From contig NC_035166.2 of assembly GCF_001659605.2 (NCBI RefSeq), positions 17,441,003 through 17,505,002 on the forward strand: a DNA stretch of 64,000 nucleotides, in the 5' to 3' direction. Numbering within the stretch: position 1 is the first letter of the stretch; every line of letters begins with the position of its first letter. Both the position numbers and the translations under genes were made by a program. The notes under the pieces were generated by a model. That model did not search any database. It worked only from the letters and a program-made list of their open reading frames with translations, and was not told where the DNA came from. The DNA is from Manihot esculenta. Lineage: Eukaryota; Streptophyta; Magnoliopsida; Malpighiales; Euphorbiaceae. Below are positions 46,910-57,263 of the stretch, piece after piece.

Positions 46910-48148
46910 ATGCCCAGACCTGTGCACATTTCCACTGACAGTGATGAGGAGGCAATGGACAACCCTCCACCTGTCCCCACCACCACCGACACAGCACCGA
47001 TCACTGGAACAGAGCCAAGGCGCTCCGACTCACCGGACGTCCAAACCTATCACCGGCGAAACAAAGCGAGGATGATTGAACCACCACCTTCTTCTCCAAC
47101 AGTCGCAATGGACACCCAGGGAGGCGAAATGCCTCAAGAAGACACCCCATCTACTAGTCATGGCCAGAAACGGCCAAGAACACCTTCACCGCCACCACCG
47201 CCGAGCCCGGAGCGACATCCAGAGACACCCATAGACACACATCCCGCGAGCTACGAAGAAGGCCATCTGCCCAGTGATTTGCCCAAACCAGCCCACCCGG
47301 ATCACATCACTCAACACCATGGCACCCTTGAAGCACTGAGACTCCAAGACCAGGTACGTTCCCTTATCTCTGCTATTGGTTGGGAGAAATTCTTCCTCCT
47401 TCACTTGCCATCCTTCACTGAACTCACACATGAGTTCTTCACCACATTTTAGTTTGATAAACTAGCCATGCACAACCTGCACACACCAGATACAATTGGT
47501 TTTAGGCTGATAGGACAGCGGTTTCACCTGTCCTTGCATGAGTTCAGTATGGCCATGGGCTGTGAATGCCCTGACTCTACCTGGGACTTCCCTGCTGAAT
47601 TTAATCCCAGTTCTGCATATTTAGAATTGTGTGACAACCCCCCTGATTCTTATTCACCCATAAAATCCAAGGATCTATACCTCAAAAATCCAAGTTTAAA
47701 ATATCTTCATAGGTTCTTGGCATACACACTTTCTGGAAGGAAGGATGCACCCAACATCCTGACCAGAACAGAGTTGTATATTTTGTGGTGCATGCACACT
47801 CACCAGAAAATCCACCTGGGTTACTGGGTTGCTACCCAATTCTCTAGTACCATCCAGTACCACTAACCCCCTGATTCTGGGCCATTTGATCACTGCCATT
47901 GCAGTGAACCTAAATTATTGCACCCATACCACACTGACCTCACCCCCACCAACAAACCAACCCCCCTGGACCTTCGATCCTTAGATGATATGGGGTTGCT
48001 TTGCAAAGTGGGGGACATTTTTTCTCTTTCACCTGCAGGACCTCTCACACCACGCAATGAGCATGTGTTTAGGAAAAGGAAAGCCATCCAGATCACAGTA
48101 CACCAGCAGCCTGCCCCAGCAGGTGAGACAACAGAGGCAACAGAATAG
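46910..48148 (+). pseudogene. ATHILA ORF-1-like (env-position) frame with two stops
   Basis: A single 413-codon frame downstream of pol, interrupted by TAG at 47450 and TAA at 47864. The first part is Pro/Ser/Thr-rich and disordered-looking. The middle (FRLIGQRFHLSLHEFSMAM, then SLKYLHRFLAYTLSGR and ELYILWCM) resembles the ATHILA ORF-1 family (Pfam PF03078), which sits at the envelope position in many Athila elements. Its function is unknown; no signal peptide or transmembrane segment is evident. Family assignment is from memory of the motif layout and needs a profile search. Confidence 0.65.
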
Positions 48149-49354
48149 GTACCACCAGATGAGCCACCTCCAGTGGCATCCCAACAGGAAACAAATCAAG
48201 CCCCTAAAGACGTAGCCCCAAACCAGATAGTAGAGGCTCGTCTCAGCAGAATTGAGGACAGAATGCATCATATGGAGCAACTATTGCAACTGCTAGAGAA
48301 CCACTTTCTGCCTGCAGACCAGGACAGACAGTGATTTCGCCGAGTGATTTGCCCAAATCACCTGCCCAAATCACCCACAGGCCAGGAAGTCCCTTTCCCT
48401 TTCCTTCTTAATTTTTTTCACACATTGAGGACAATGTTTGCAATAGGTGTGGGGGTACTGCTAGGTCATTTTGCATTGATTACATTATCTTTTGCTCTTT
48501 TTTTTTTATTTCTTTTTGCATTTTTTTTGCCCTATAACACACACCAAATTTTTTTTCCCTTTCACACATTTTTCTTTTGCACAAATTTTTCACTTTCTGC
48601 ACACACAGAATTTTATCTTAGCTTTTGCTCTACTCAGCATAGATAACAAGGTTAAAAAAGCTTTCCATCTCATGACTCCATTGATTCTCCACTTCTTTAA
48701 GTCTAAATTGAATCAATTACAGTGTGTTACCTTCACTTTGGAAGTTTTTTTCTTGAATTGAATCCCTAAATTTGCTGTGGTCAAGGAAAATAAAAATATA
48801 AATACATGCAAATAAAAGTTAGTGTAACTCCCTATGAGCTGATTTGCCCAAACTGTTATGAAAAGAAAAGAAAAAGAAAAACCAGCACAAAGCACAAATC
48901 ATAAACCTGTTCCAATGGTCAAATGAGCTATGAACAGAGCTAGTAGCCACTTGAAAAAGTGACCAACTGAGTAACCGGGGGTGGGTATCACCAATATGCA
49001 CCTTCGCGTAAAAAGGTTGGTGACTTTTTCAGACAAGAATAAAGAAAAATGTGCTGCTGAATAAAAAGTGTGCTTAACAAGAAAGGCAAGTTACTCTTAG
49101 AGGGTTGCATCAAGCTTAAAACAAAAGAATAAGCATGATTGAACCAAAAACCTTTCTCTTGGCCATGGTAGGTGAAAGGAAACAAGGAAAAGGGAGAACA
49201 ACCTCAGGTCTGAAGTACTCTATACTGTGATACTTCAATTTGGGAGTCTAGAGGGAGCTGATTAAGTGGTACTTAGGCTCAAAAGAAAAAGGAGCTTGAT
49301 TGACTAAGTTATTTGTTGCTTGAGGACAAGCAAAAAGCTAGGTGTGGGGGTATT
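48149..49354 (+). other. Athila 3' untranslated region and polypurine tract
   Basis: Non-coding, T-rich then A-rich, with one exact palindrome GTGATTTGCCCAAATCAC at 48344-48361. It ends in a G-rich purine tract (ggtgtgggggtatt) next to the 3' LTR. Confidence 0.8.
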
Positions 49355-50758
49355 TGATCAAACATAATTTAGCCACATTTTTACTATCTTTATTACTGTT
49401 TATTTACACATTTTTCAGCTTAATCTATGGTTTTTATCATGTTTTTACAGGAAAGGAAGAAAATGGAGAGTTGGAGAAAAAGTGCAGGAAAAGCTGGAAA
49501 AGTGATTGGGTCAAAGTGATTTGGCCAAATCACCCGCAGAGATCAGAAGCAGAAAGCTAAGGCAGAAACCTGAAGGCGACATACAGAAATGATTTGGGCA
49601 AGCGATTTGCCCAAATCACCCGCCCAAATCACACTGACGCCAGAAAATACAGCAGAAGCGGAAAAAGTGCAGACAACTGAAATTCAAAAGTGGAGAAGTC
49701 CAAATCCATTTTAAACACTACAAGATCAGTCCCAAGAGCCACGAAAAAGTCTTTCACTTAAAGAATTTCATTCACAATTAAATACAAAAAACAAAAGAGG
49801 AATCAAAGACTACAAAGAAGACCAAGTCAAGATTGGGATTTCCAAAACCTAATTGGACAAGGATTCTCCAGCTATAAAAGGGGACAGCATCTACACCAGC
49901 AAGATCATCTCAGCAGCCTCAAAAATTCTGCAGAAAAACGCAGCAGCTTCTCTTCTTTCCTTTCTTCTCTTCTTTTTGTGTTTTTGTCCACCATGAGTGG
50001 CTAAACAATTCTCCTTTCTAGTTGAAGTTGGAAATTTCAGATTTGTGATGAATTGGGAGATTTAATACTCCATTATTAAACTCTTATTTACCTTCAATAT
50101 TTATGCAACCTGATCCTTCTATAATTATTGCTTTGCTTTTAGAATCAATTAAGGCCTGTTGTTTTTAATTGCTTGAGTAATATATTGTTTGAATAATTTA
50201 GGTCCGTAATTGCTTAGATTGTTTAAACACAAGTATAATCAGTTACATAATCTGAACTTGACCACGCGGTTGGCAATGTTAGAGTTAGGTTTCTCTAAGT
50301 CCTAATGCAGTTAACAGTTGTTCGATGCTAAAATCCCCAAGGACGTTCCTTGGCAACTTGTTAACTAGAGTTTGATTAGCAAACGTTTCCTAATCAAACT
50401 AAAACTAAGGAGGAATTTGGATTGTGAGAAGCGTCTTCCACGTCCTAAACTAACTTATTGAAATAAATAAGAGTATCAAAAAGATCAATGATCAATTCTA
50501 GACAAACTGAATTAGATCCATACTTCAACTAGAATCCTTCTCCCATTGATTTACTCATTTAATTACTGCTTTCTTTTATTCAGCTTTAACTCTCAAAACA
50601 AACCCCCCTCTTTTATTTACTTTTGTTATTTGTCCACGTCATTAATAGGAAAATTCGTAGTGTCAAATCTCTGTGGTTCGACGCTATTGCCACTATCTGC
50701 AAATTATTTTGTTGGTTGATAATAGGCTTTTTTTTTACGGCTTCAACAACCGCTATCA
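49355..50758 (+). repeat. 3' LTR of Athila (1404 bp)
   Basis: Near-identical to 18856-20260; TATA box 49873-49880, palindrome at 49516-49533. Followed by the GTAGA duplication (50759-50763). Confidence 0.93.
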
Positions 50759-50763
50759 GTAGA

Positions 50764-50913
50764 TGAAAAGTTTAAATTTTTATAAAAATGTATGATCATG
50801 TATGAGATTTTATCAGGTACACAGTATGTATAGTAGGCTTGCTACGGGTCCCAGCGACCTTAAGTCGATCTTGATCCTAGCACCGGTAGCGATCCGGTTT
50901 CCGGGTCGTTACA
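50764..50913 (+). mobile_element. Solo LTR A, right part
   Basis: The last 150 bases of the LTR (tgatcatgtatgag...aggcttgctacggg...gtcgttaca), completing the copy that breaks off at 18855. Followed by GCTTT (50914-50918), the right target-site duplication. Confidence 0.9.
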
Positions 50914-51589
50914 GCTTTAGCGCCGTGAGCCTTGCATTGGCCTTTAGCAGGTCGCATTGCTACATGATACGAGCATTGGAGCGCCTTAGTTTAATTTCGT
51001 TATATGCTGGCTATTTTGCAAGATCGATGTCTTATTACCCTGTAATCCGAACTCTTTCGAGAGGTCGGATTTAGATTTTTTATTTCTGTTCCAGCACCCT
51101 CTTAAGATCAGCATGGCACTTTGGGGCTTTTGGGCTGTTGTGTGAGGTCAAAGTCTTTTTACCTTATGACTCAAGCTCCTTTGGGAGGTCGGAGTTTAAC
51201 TTTTCATTTATGGTCCCGTGCCCTAATCTTTTATGTGAGGTCGGAACTGTGTTCTTATGTGTTGTTTTTGCGTGTTGTCATCGTATGTCGCTGTTTGCTA
51301 AGAGCATATGGTATTTTTTTATTAATAAAAGGCGAAAGAATAGTTCCCTTCATCCTCTCAGCTCGGTTTTGTGGTGCTGGCGGTCATTTTCTAAGGCGAG
51401 TCATGTACCTCACTGAGGGCTTGCTCAAGATTCAGGCTCTTAGGCCTTACTGTCGCTTTCAGCTCTTTAGCCTTGTATAGGATTTAGGCTCATTGGCCTT
51501 ACTGTCGCTTCGTCATCTCAGCCGGTTTTGTAGTGCCGGAGGTCATTTTCCGAGGCCGGTCACCTACCTCACTGAGGTCTTGTGCAAGA
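50914..51589 (-). other. Interior of the outer element, middle part, non-coding
   Basis: The same 'aggtcgga' and 'gctcgg' word style as 15169-16698. It has an internal direct repeat of about 73 bp (51357-51430 and 51516-51589, both ending in '...caaga'). No protein match. Confidence 0.7.
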
Positions 51590-51836
51590 CTGTTTTGGAA
51601 GTTGTAGAGGAGAATGGGTCACATCCACATGATCTTTCTATGACTAATATTTTTATGTCTAGTTCATTTGTTCTTGATGTGCAGGTTGTTGATGAAAACA
51701 TCCATGATGAAAGTTTTATACTATTTCCACCTATTCAAAAGGAGGTCTTTGAAGATACATGGGTGCCTAAAGCTTTCCTTCTTGACATAAATATCAGCAA
51801 GATTCGAGGACGAATCTTTTCTAAAGAAAGAGGGAA

Positions 51837-52635
51837 TGATACGGATCCAATAGGACAAATTTCTAACAATGGTGTGGAGCAAACTTATATCATTCCAATG
51901 GATCCAAGAGTAGTTCAAAATCATATTCATATAATCCATATATATTTGGGGCGTGCTTTAATTCATATGGGACAGATTTGGTGCAACACTTGCAATCATA
52001 GGCTGAGGGAGCCTAATCAAACCTATGGGCTAAAACTACATAAAGGAAAGCCTAAAGTGAAGATCAAGTAAGGCTTTTGTGAAGATTCAACTTTGTTATG
52101 ATGGGCTTGCTAGTTTTATTATTTAAACACTTGTTTTATTTTAGTTTTGTTTGGGCTTGTATTCTGGCCATATTTTATCTTTTAAGTTTTAGAGTGTTGG
52201 GCCATGTTGTGGGCTTATATTTTAATACCTATGTGTTATTTTAGTGTGTGATTAGGCTTGGGTCTTATGTGTTTAAGTCAGGCCCAAAAAGAGTGTCTTA
52301 GGGTTTTATTTGTTTTTCTCCTTACTATATAAGGATAAGAAACAATTGTAAGAGGCAGCTTTTAATCAAACTTTTCAGAATTTCTTTCATGCCTTTGGCG
52401 TGTATTGCTTTGAGTGAGAGTGAGGATTTGCTTTCATCAATTGCACCAGGAATCTTGGCTAACTTATCAACTATTCGTTGTGGCGTTTGTCGGATTCTCA
52501 TCCAAATCCTTCGATCATTGGTGTTTCAGCTTCTCTAAGTTTGGGGTGTCATAGGAGGTGGGTTTATCAGATCTTTGGATTCCGTATCTACTTGTGCGTG
52601 TGGGTTTGAGGCTTGTGCCATAGGGTTCCGCGTCA
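51837..52635 (+). repeat. Left LTR of element D (799 bp)
   Basis: TGATACGGATCC...GTTCCGCGTCA, TATA box 'tatataag' at 52326. The first ~230 bases are coding sequence shared with the ORF end at 55008. Confidence 0.88.
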
Positions 52636-53589
52636 GTTGGTATCAAAGCCAAAGTGAGGTAAATTCTTATTTATCTCAGGATCTAGAGTTATTTTTTTTG
52701 AGTTTTCCTTTTCTTTCCTGTTCTTTTCGGTGAAAGCTTGTGTGTCCATGGCTGCACCTTCTTGATTATTAGTTATATATAAAAAAAAAAAACTGAAATC
52801 CTTAAAAAAAAAAAATCAAAAATCAAAAATCGCCTTTACGTTATTTATCTTGATCTGGCCGATATTGTGGTATATTTCCTTTTTCGTCCATATTGCCTTA
52901 CCTATCTCAATTGATTGCTGTAATTTGTGGGAATCAATTTTAAATTTTGAATTTGGTTGAATCCAGATTAGGAGATAAAAGAATTTCTGCCTATTTCCTA
53001 AAGTGCACATTTAAGGCAATTGGATCTAAATCGATTTGGTGTCAAATCCTTTTTTTTAATGCCCATTTTCGTCCATATTTATGATCTGAGAGAAATTTAT
53101 ATATATATTTTTTTATTCTATTTGTGGTGTTTTGATACTTGCCTTTTTTGGGTAGATTTAAATAGATCCATATTTAATTTGCATTGAAGTGAATTAAATT
53201 CAAACTTTTGTCCAGATTCGTCTTTATTTCAATTCAAAGTTTCTTTTTGGTTTAAGCTTGCTTTTACTTCCTTGACATTGCTGGAGTATTGTTTGCTTGT
53301 GGCTATACTCTAGGTAATATTTTTCAAGTAGCACAAAACCTAGTTCATGTGTTACTTTTCAAATTGTCAGTGTCTTCTTTCTAGTTTTTGCGCGCTTCAT
53401 TCTTTCTTTAGGTTTTCTTTTTTTTTTTTTGTTTCATTAAACGCACCTTGTGGTTGGTTGGTTGACCTTAGTTTCTCAAGTGCAATTGAAGAATCAGCAA
53501 AAGAGTGGTAAGTGTGCAGACACTTGAGTGCTTTCCTTTCTAACACAATATTTGCTAGTTCTCTTTGTTCTTTGTTGATTCAAGGTAGG

Positions 53590-55008
53590 ATGAGTAAAGA
53601 TCAGAATATCTCACCAGCGTCCGCTTCTACAAGAATACCTCAAAGAACTCATAATTGCGATAATGACTGTGATGATTCGGATGTGTCTGTTAATAATGTG
53701 TTGCTTGCTGCACATTGTGAGATGCTTGTTGCTAGGCGTGCTCTGAATATGCAGGTTAAGGAAGAAAGCCTGGAACAACGGGAAAACATATTTCACACTA
53801 GGTGTTTGGTTAATGGAAAAGTGTGTACTGTCATTATTGATGGAGGTAGTTGTGCAAATGTGGCTAGTGTGTATATGGTGGAGAAATTGGGCTTGGCTTC
53901 TATTAAACACCCTAAGCCATACAGATTGCAATGGTTGAACAATTGTGGTGAGGTCAGAGTTACACGCCAGGTGGTTATACCATTTTCTATTGGTAGGTAT
54001 AAGGATGAGATCTTGTGTGATGTGGTACCTATGCAGGCAAGCCATATATTGTTGGGTAGGCCGTGGCAATATGATAGAAAGGTGCAACATGATGGGCTCA
54101 ATAACAAGTACTCCTTCACTCATGAAGGACAGAAGCTTATACTCGCTCCTTTATCACCTCAAGAGGTATATGCCGATCACATAAAAATGCTGGAGAGGGA
54201 GAGGGAGGCTTCGGCCTTGGCTACAAAGGTGAGTGAGAGCTTGAGTTCTGTGGAAAAAATGAGAGAAAAGAGTGAGTTTGAGGGTAACGAGGCTGGAAAA
54301 GAATCAAGACTAGTTCAAGGAGGGAAGATGGAGAAAGAAAAGGAGAAAGAAGAGGCTAAAGTTCCAATGTCAACTTCCATAGAGATTCAAATTGAAGAGG
54401 AAGTTGTAATGCATGCATCTAATGTAGTTGTTCTTGAAGATTCCATTAATGAGCTTATAGAAGAGGTTGTGAATGATGGTGGACATGGGGAGCACATGAT
54501 TGATGAGGTGGAGGAGATGAATAAGACTGTTTTGGAAGTTGTAGAGGAGAATGGGTCACATCCACCTGATCTTTCTATGACTAATATTTTTATGTCTAGT
54601 TCATTTGTTCTTGATGTGCAGGTTGTTGATGAAAACATCCATGATGAAAGTTTTATACTATTTCCACCTATTCAAAAGGAGGTCTTTGAAGATACATGGG
54701 TGCCTAAAGCTTTCCTTCTTGACATAAATATCAGCAAGATTCGAGGACGAATCTTTTCTAAAGAAAGAGGGAATGATACGGATCCAATAGGACAAATTTC
54801 TAACAATGGTGTGGAGCAAACTTATATCATTCCAATGGATCCAAGAGTAGTTCAAAATCATATTCATATAATCCATATATATTTGGGGCGTGCTTTAATT
54901 CATATGGGACAGATTTGGTGCAACACTTGCAATCATAGGCTGAGGGAGCCTAATCAAACCTATGGGCTAAAACTACATAAAGGAAAGCCTAAAGTGAAGA
55001 TCAAGTAA
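53590..55008 (+). CDS. Element D ORF: retropepsin fused to a pol C-terminal tail
   Basis: Open 472-codon frame from MSKDQNIS (the frame is open 26 codons upstream, from 53512). A retropepsin domain lies at ~55-200, with active-site-like IIDGGSCANVAS and C-terminal HILLGRPWQYDR. A Glu/Lys-rich linker follows (~215-330), then a tail with KIRGRIFSKERGND, which resembles the extreme C-terminus of gypsy polyproteins. The last ~78 codons lie inside the LTR. Everything between protease and tail (RT, RNase H, integrase) and all of gag are missing without any stop, so the ORF looks maintained or very recent. It resembles the protease of element E (EQRENIFHTRC shared). Protein function alone is unclear. 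Confidence 0.75.
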   Translation: MSKDQNISPASASTRIPQRTHNCDNDCDDSDVSVNNVLLAAHCEMLVARRALNMQVKEESLEQRENIFHTRCLVNGKVCTVIIDGGSCANVASVYMVEKLGLASIKHPKPYRLQWLNNCGEVRVTRQVVIPFSIGRYKDEILCDVVPMQASHILLGRPWQYDRKVQHDGLNNKYSFTHEGQKLILAPLSPQEVYADHIKMLEREREASALATKVSESLSSVEKMREKSEFEGNEAGKESRLVQGGKMEKEKEKEEAKVPMSTSIEIQIEEEVVMHASNVVVLEDSINELIEEVVNDGGHGEHMIDEVEEMNKTVLEVVEENGSHPPDLSMTNIFMSSSFVLDVQVVDENIHDESFILFPPIQKEVFEDTWVPKAFLLDINISKIRGRIFSKERGNDTDPIGQISNNGVEQTYIIPMDPRVVQNHIHIIHIYLGRALIHMGQIWCNTCNHRLREPNQTYGLKLHKGKPKVKIK

Positions 55009-55572
55009 GGCTTTTGTGAAGATTCAACTTTGTTATGATGGGCTTGCTAGTTTTATTATTTAAACACTTGTTTTATTTTAGTTTTGTTTGGGCTTGTATT
55101 CTGGCCATATTTTATCTTTTAAGTTTTAGAGTGTTGGGCCATGTTGTGGGCTTATATTTTAATACCTATGTGTTATTTTAGTGTGTGATTAGGCTTGGGT
55201 CTTATGTGTTTAAGTCAGGCCCAAAAAGAGTGTCTTAGGGTTTTATTTGTTTTTCTCCTTACTATATAAGGATAAGAAACAATTGTAAGAGGCAGCTTTT
55301 AATCAAACTTTTCAGAATTTCTTTCATGCCTTTGGCGTGTATTGCTTTGAGTGAGAGTGAGGATTTGCTTTCATCAATTGCACCAGGAATCTTGGCTAAC
55401 TTATCAACTATTCGTTGTGGCGTTTGTCGGATTCTCATCCAAATCCTTCGATCATTGGTGTTTCAGCTTCTCTAAGTTTGGGGTGCCATAGGAGGTGGGT
55501 TTATCAGATCTTTGGATTCCGTATCTACTTGTGCGTGTGGGTTTGAGGCTTGTGCCATAGGGTTCCGCGTCA
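54774..55572 (+). repeat. Right LTR of element D (799 bp)
   Basis: Same length as the left LTR and almost identical; TATA box at 55263-55270. Followed by 'gtata', which is not found at the left end of D. Confidence 0.88.
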
Positions 55573-56648
55573 GTATATAACGAGGATGCTCGTTGTTAAT
55601 TCAATAATATTCATCAATAAATAATATGCTGCACATGTCACTTAGTTTCATATTTCAGATGAATGTAAATATTAGCTCTAACTAACAATATTAACTCATG
55701 CAATTTAGAGATTCAATAAATAATATTTTGTATGTGTAAATTTTTTCAAAATTTTTCAATCTATAAAATACATGATCTTTTTCTTAGAAATGTTTGTGCT
55801 AACATTAATAATAAAATTGTAATGACAATACTTGAATTTTAATGTTATGTAAGTAATTATCAAGATATTTAAACTCAGAGAAGTATGCTTTAATTAAATT
55901 TAGTATTATTATTTACATGCAAAACATACCTTTTAATAATCTATGAAATCATTTGTATTCAATAATAATTAATCCAAAACAATTGCCAGTAATTAAAGGC
56001 AGTCTTAAAATTCTAAAGCAAAATAATAAGCATACACAGTGGGAGGCAATTTTGAACGGTTGGAGTCTTTTCACCTGAACTCTTCCGCCGATCTACTTTT
56101 CATCATTTGTTGTGCAGTCCGACCTCGCCTATTTGTTGTCTAGTCAGAGAGCTGTCTGATCTACCTACCCTGTTTCATTTTTTCTCGCAGATCCTTCTCT
56201 TTTTTATTTATTTATTAATTTTCTCTCTAATTTACTAACTTGGGACCTTATAGCCGACCTGCCCATCTAACATTTACAACATATATATGGCCGACCTCAC
56301 AATTTCAATAAATATATATATCACTTATTTTTATTTATTTATTTTTCTTTCTATAGAAAATATTAAAATTTTATATTCATAAATAAGCATTTCGATATGA
56401 AGTTTCACTTCACTAGATTTCAAATAAAAAGTTAATAGTAATAAAATTTAATAAACATTAAAATAAACTATTCGAAAGACTATCAAAATATTCCTGAACA
56501 TAATGAATTTTTCTTTTCAGCTGAGTTATTGTAAACCTCCAGCTTCCTTTTCGTATAAACTTTCATACCTTCATGTGGATCTCAATGGGTGAATTTAAGA
56601 ACTTTAGAGATAGTAAAAATCTATTTCGTTCCCACAGACGGCGCCAAT
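55573..56648 (-). other. 5' leader of the outer element, with primer-binding site
   Basis: AT-rich, non-coding, with 'ccgacct' words as in the rest of the outer element. On the minus strand TTGGCGCCGTCTGTGGGAA (plus 56629-56647) follows the 5' LTR directly, marking the primer-binding region. Confidence 0.78.
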
Positions 56649-57263
56649 TGATAAATCTGATCTTCCTCTTACTTCATGATATATCTGGTTTTCTTCTTGC
56701 TTCATCATATGGGTCCATCAAATGGATCTCTCAATGTTCTATTTGATGAAAGGACCTACCAAATGAGGAAAGAGGGTCAGGGGTCTACCGGGAATGCTCC
56801 GGTGGAGACCCTCCGACGTTCAAGTCAGATTCATGAACTAGTGTACTATGGATAGGCAAGAGTTGCAGAGAAAAAAAAAATGGAGCTAAGGAAGAAGCCA
56901 GAAGAAGAAGGAAAGAGAAGACCCCCTCCTTTTTACCTGCCCCTCACGTCTATTGTGCTACATGTTTATGTCACTCAGGCCCATACGTACGGACGTGTCA
57001 GACCCTCTCTCCACGCCAGGCGGCTATTTAATTCCTCTGGCTCGTGTGCGGGCAGGGCAGCGAAATGACTGGACCAGCTCCTCTCCCTCACATCACATCG
57101 CTGAGCTGGATTTCTTCCTGCTGGGTCTGGGCTCGCGAATAACCCATCCGATCCGGTGTGTCTGGGTCAAGACCTGAGATACTGAGGGCTTGATAAGTTT
57201 TAGACCATTATTCTCCTCTTAGGCCCGGTCTCGTCCAGGATAGAGAAAACCCGACAGTCATCA
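56649..57263 (-). repeat. 5' LTR of the outer element (615 bp)
   Basis: TGATAAATCTGATC...ACAGTCATCA, alignable to 14486-15168 but clearly diverged, which makes this the oldest layer. Followed by AAATT (57264-57268). Confidence 0.9.

Larger units (their letters stand above)
18856..50758 (+). mobile_element. Athila-type Ty3/gypsy element, interrupted by elements B and C
   Basis: LTRs 18856-20260 (1405 bp) and 49355-50758 (1404 bp) are near-identical and flanked by GTAGA. The primer-binding site TGGCGCCGTTACCGGGGA (20266-20283) fits plant tRNA-Asp with one mismatch, as in the Athila lineage. Purine tract 'ggtgtgggggtatt' ends at 49354. Order: gag (20298-21247 and 40962 on), protease, RT, RNase H, integrase (to 46421), then an ATHILA ORF-1-like frame (46910-48148). 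Without the nested DNA it is about 12.2 kb, a normal Athila size. The coding region is broken by stops, a 773-bp duplication and small deletions, so it is not autonomous now. Confidence 0.92.
51590..55572 (+). mobile_element. Element D: non-autonomous gypsy derivative in a truncated tandem arrangement
   Basis: Order: 247 bp of 3' interior (51590-51836), LTR (51837-52635, 799 bp), primer-binding site TGGTATCAAAGC (52638), interior with one ORF, LTR (54774-55572, 799 bp). The two copies of [3' interior + LTR] differ at about two bases. LTRs run TGATACGG...CGCGTCA, and both are preceded by the purine tract 'aaagaaagaggga'. No RT, RNase H, integrase or gag is encoded. The left end stops abruptly at a 4-bp microhomology (aaga) and no target-site duplication is visible, so the left LTR was probably lost. 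It is related to element E by its protease and LTR end. Confidence 0.82.
14486..57263 (-). mobile_element. Outer non-autonomous Tat-like LTR retrotransposon (LARD-like), 42.8 kb including nested insertions
   Basis: The LTRs at 14486-15168 and 56649-57263 are related over their length, run TG...CA and are flanked by AAATT on both sides. On the minus strand the 5' LTR (56649-57263) is followed by TTGGCGCCGTCTGTGGGAA, a primer-binding-site region typical of Tat-lineage gypsy elements. The 3' LTR is preceded by a purine-rich 'aaaggggcaat'. After removing the insertions, about 4.6 kb remains: two LTRs plus about 3.3 kb of interior (15169-16698, 50914-51589, 55573-56648). The interior has no gag or pol trace, so the element must have relied on another element's proteins. 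It hosts solo LTR A and element D. Confidence 0.88.

Noticed and set aside
51591..51836. Taking the LTR of element D to start at 51591 (TGTTTTGG)
   Set aside because: Both copies have a purine tract immediately before TGATACGG, the LTR length from there (799 bp) is close to that of element E, and no TSD supports the earlier start.
53830..53860. D-G-G-S in the element D protease taken as an inactivating mutation
   Set aside because: To my knowledge DGGS is common in this branch of plant gypsy proteases, so it is not evidence of inactivity.
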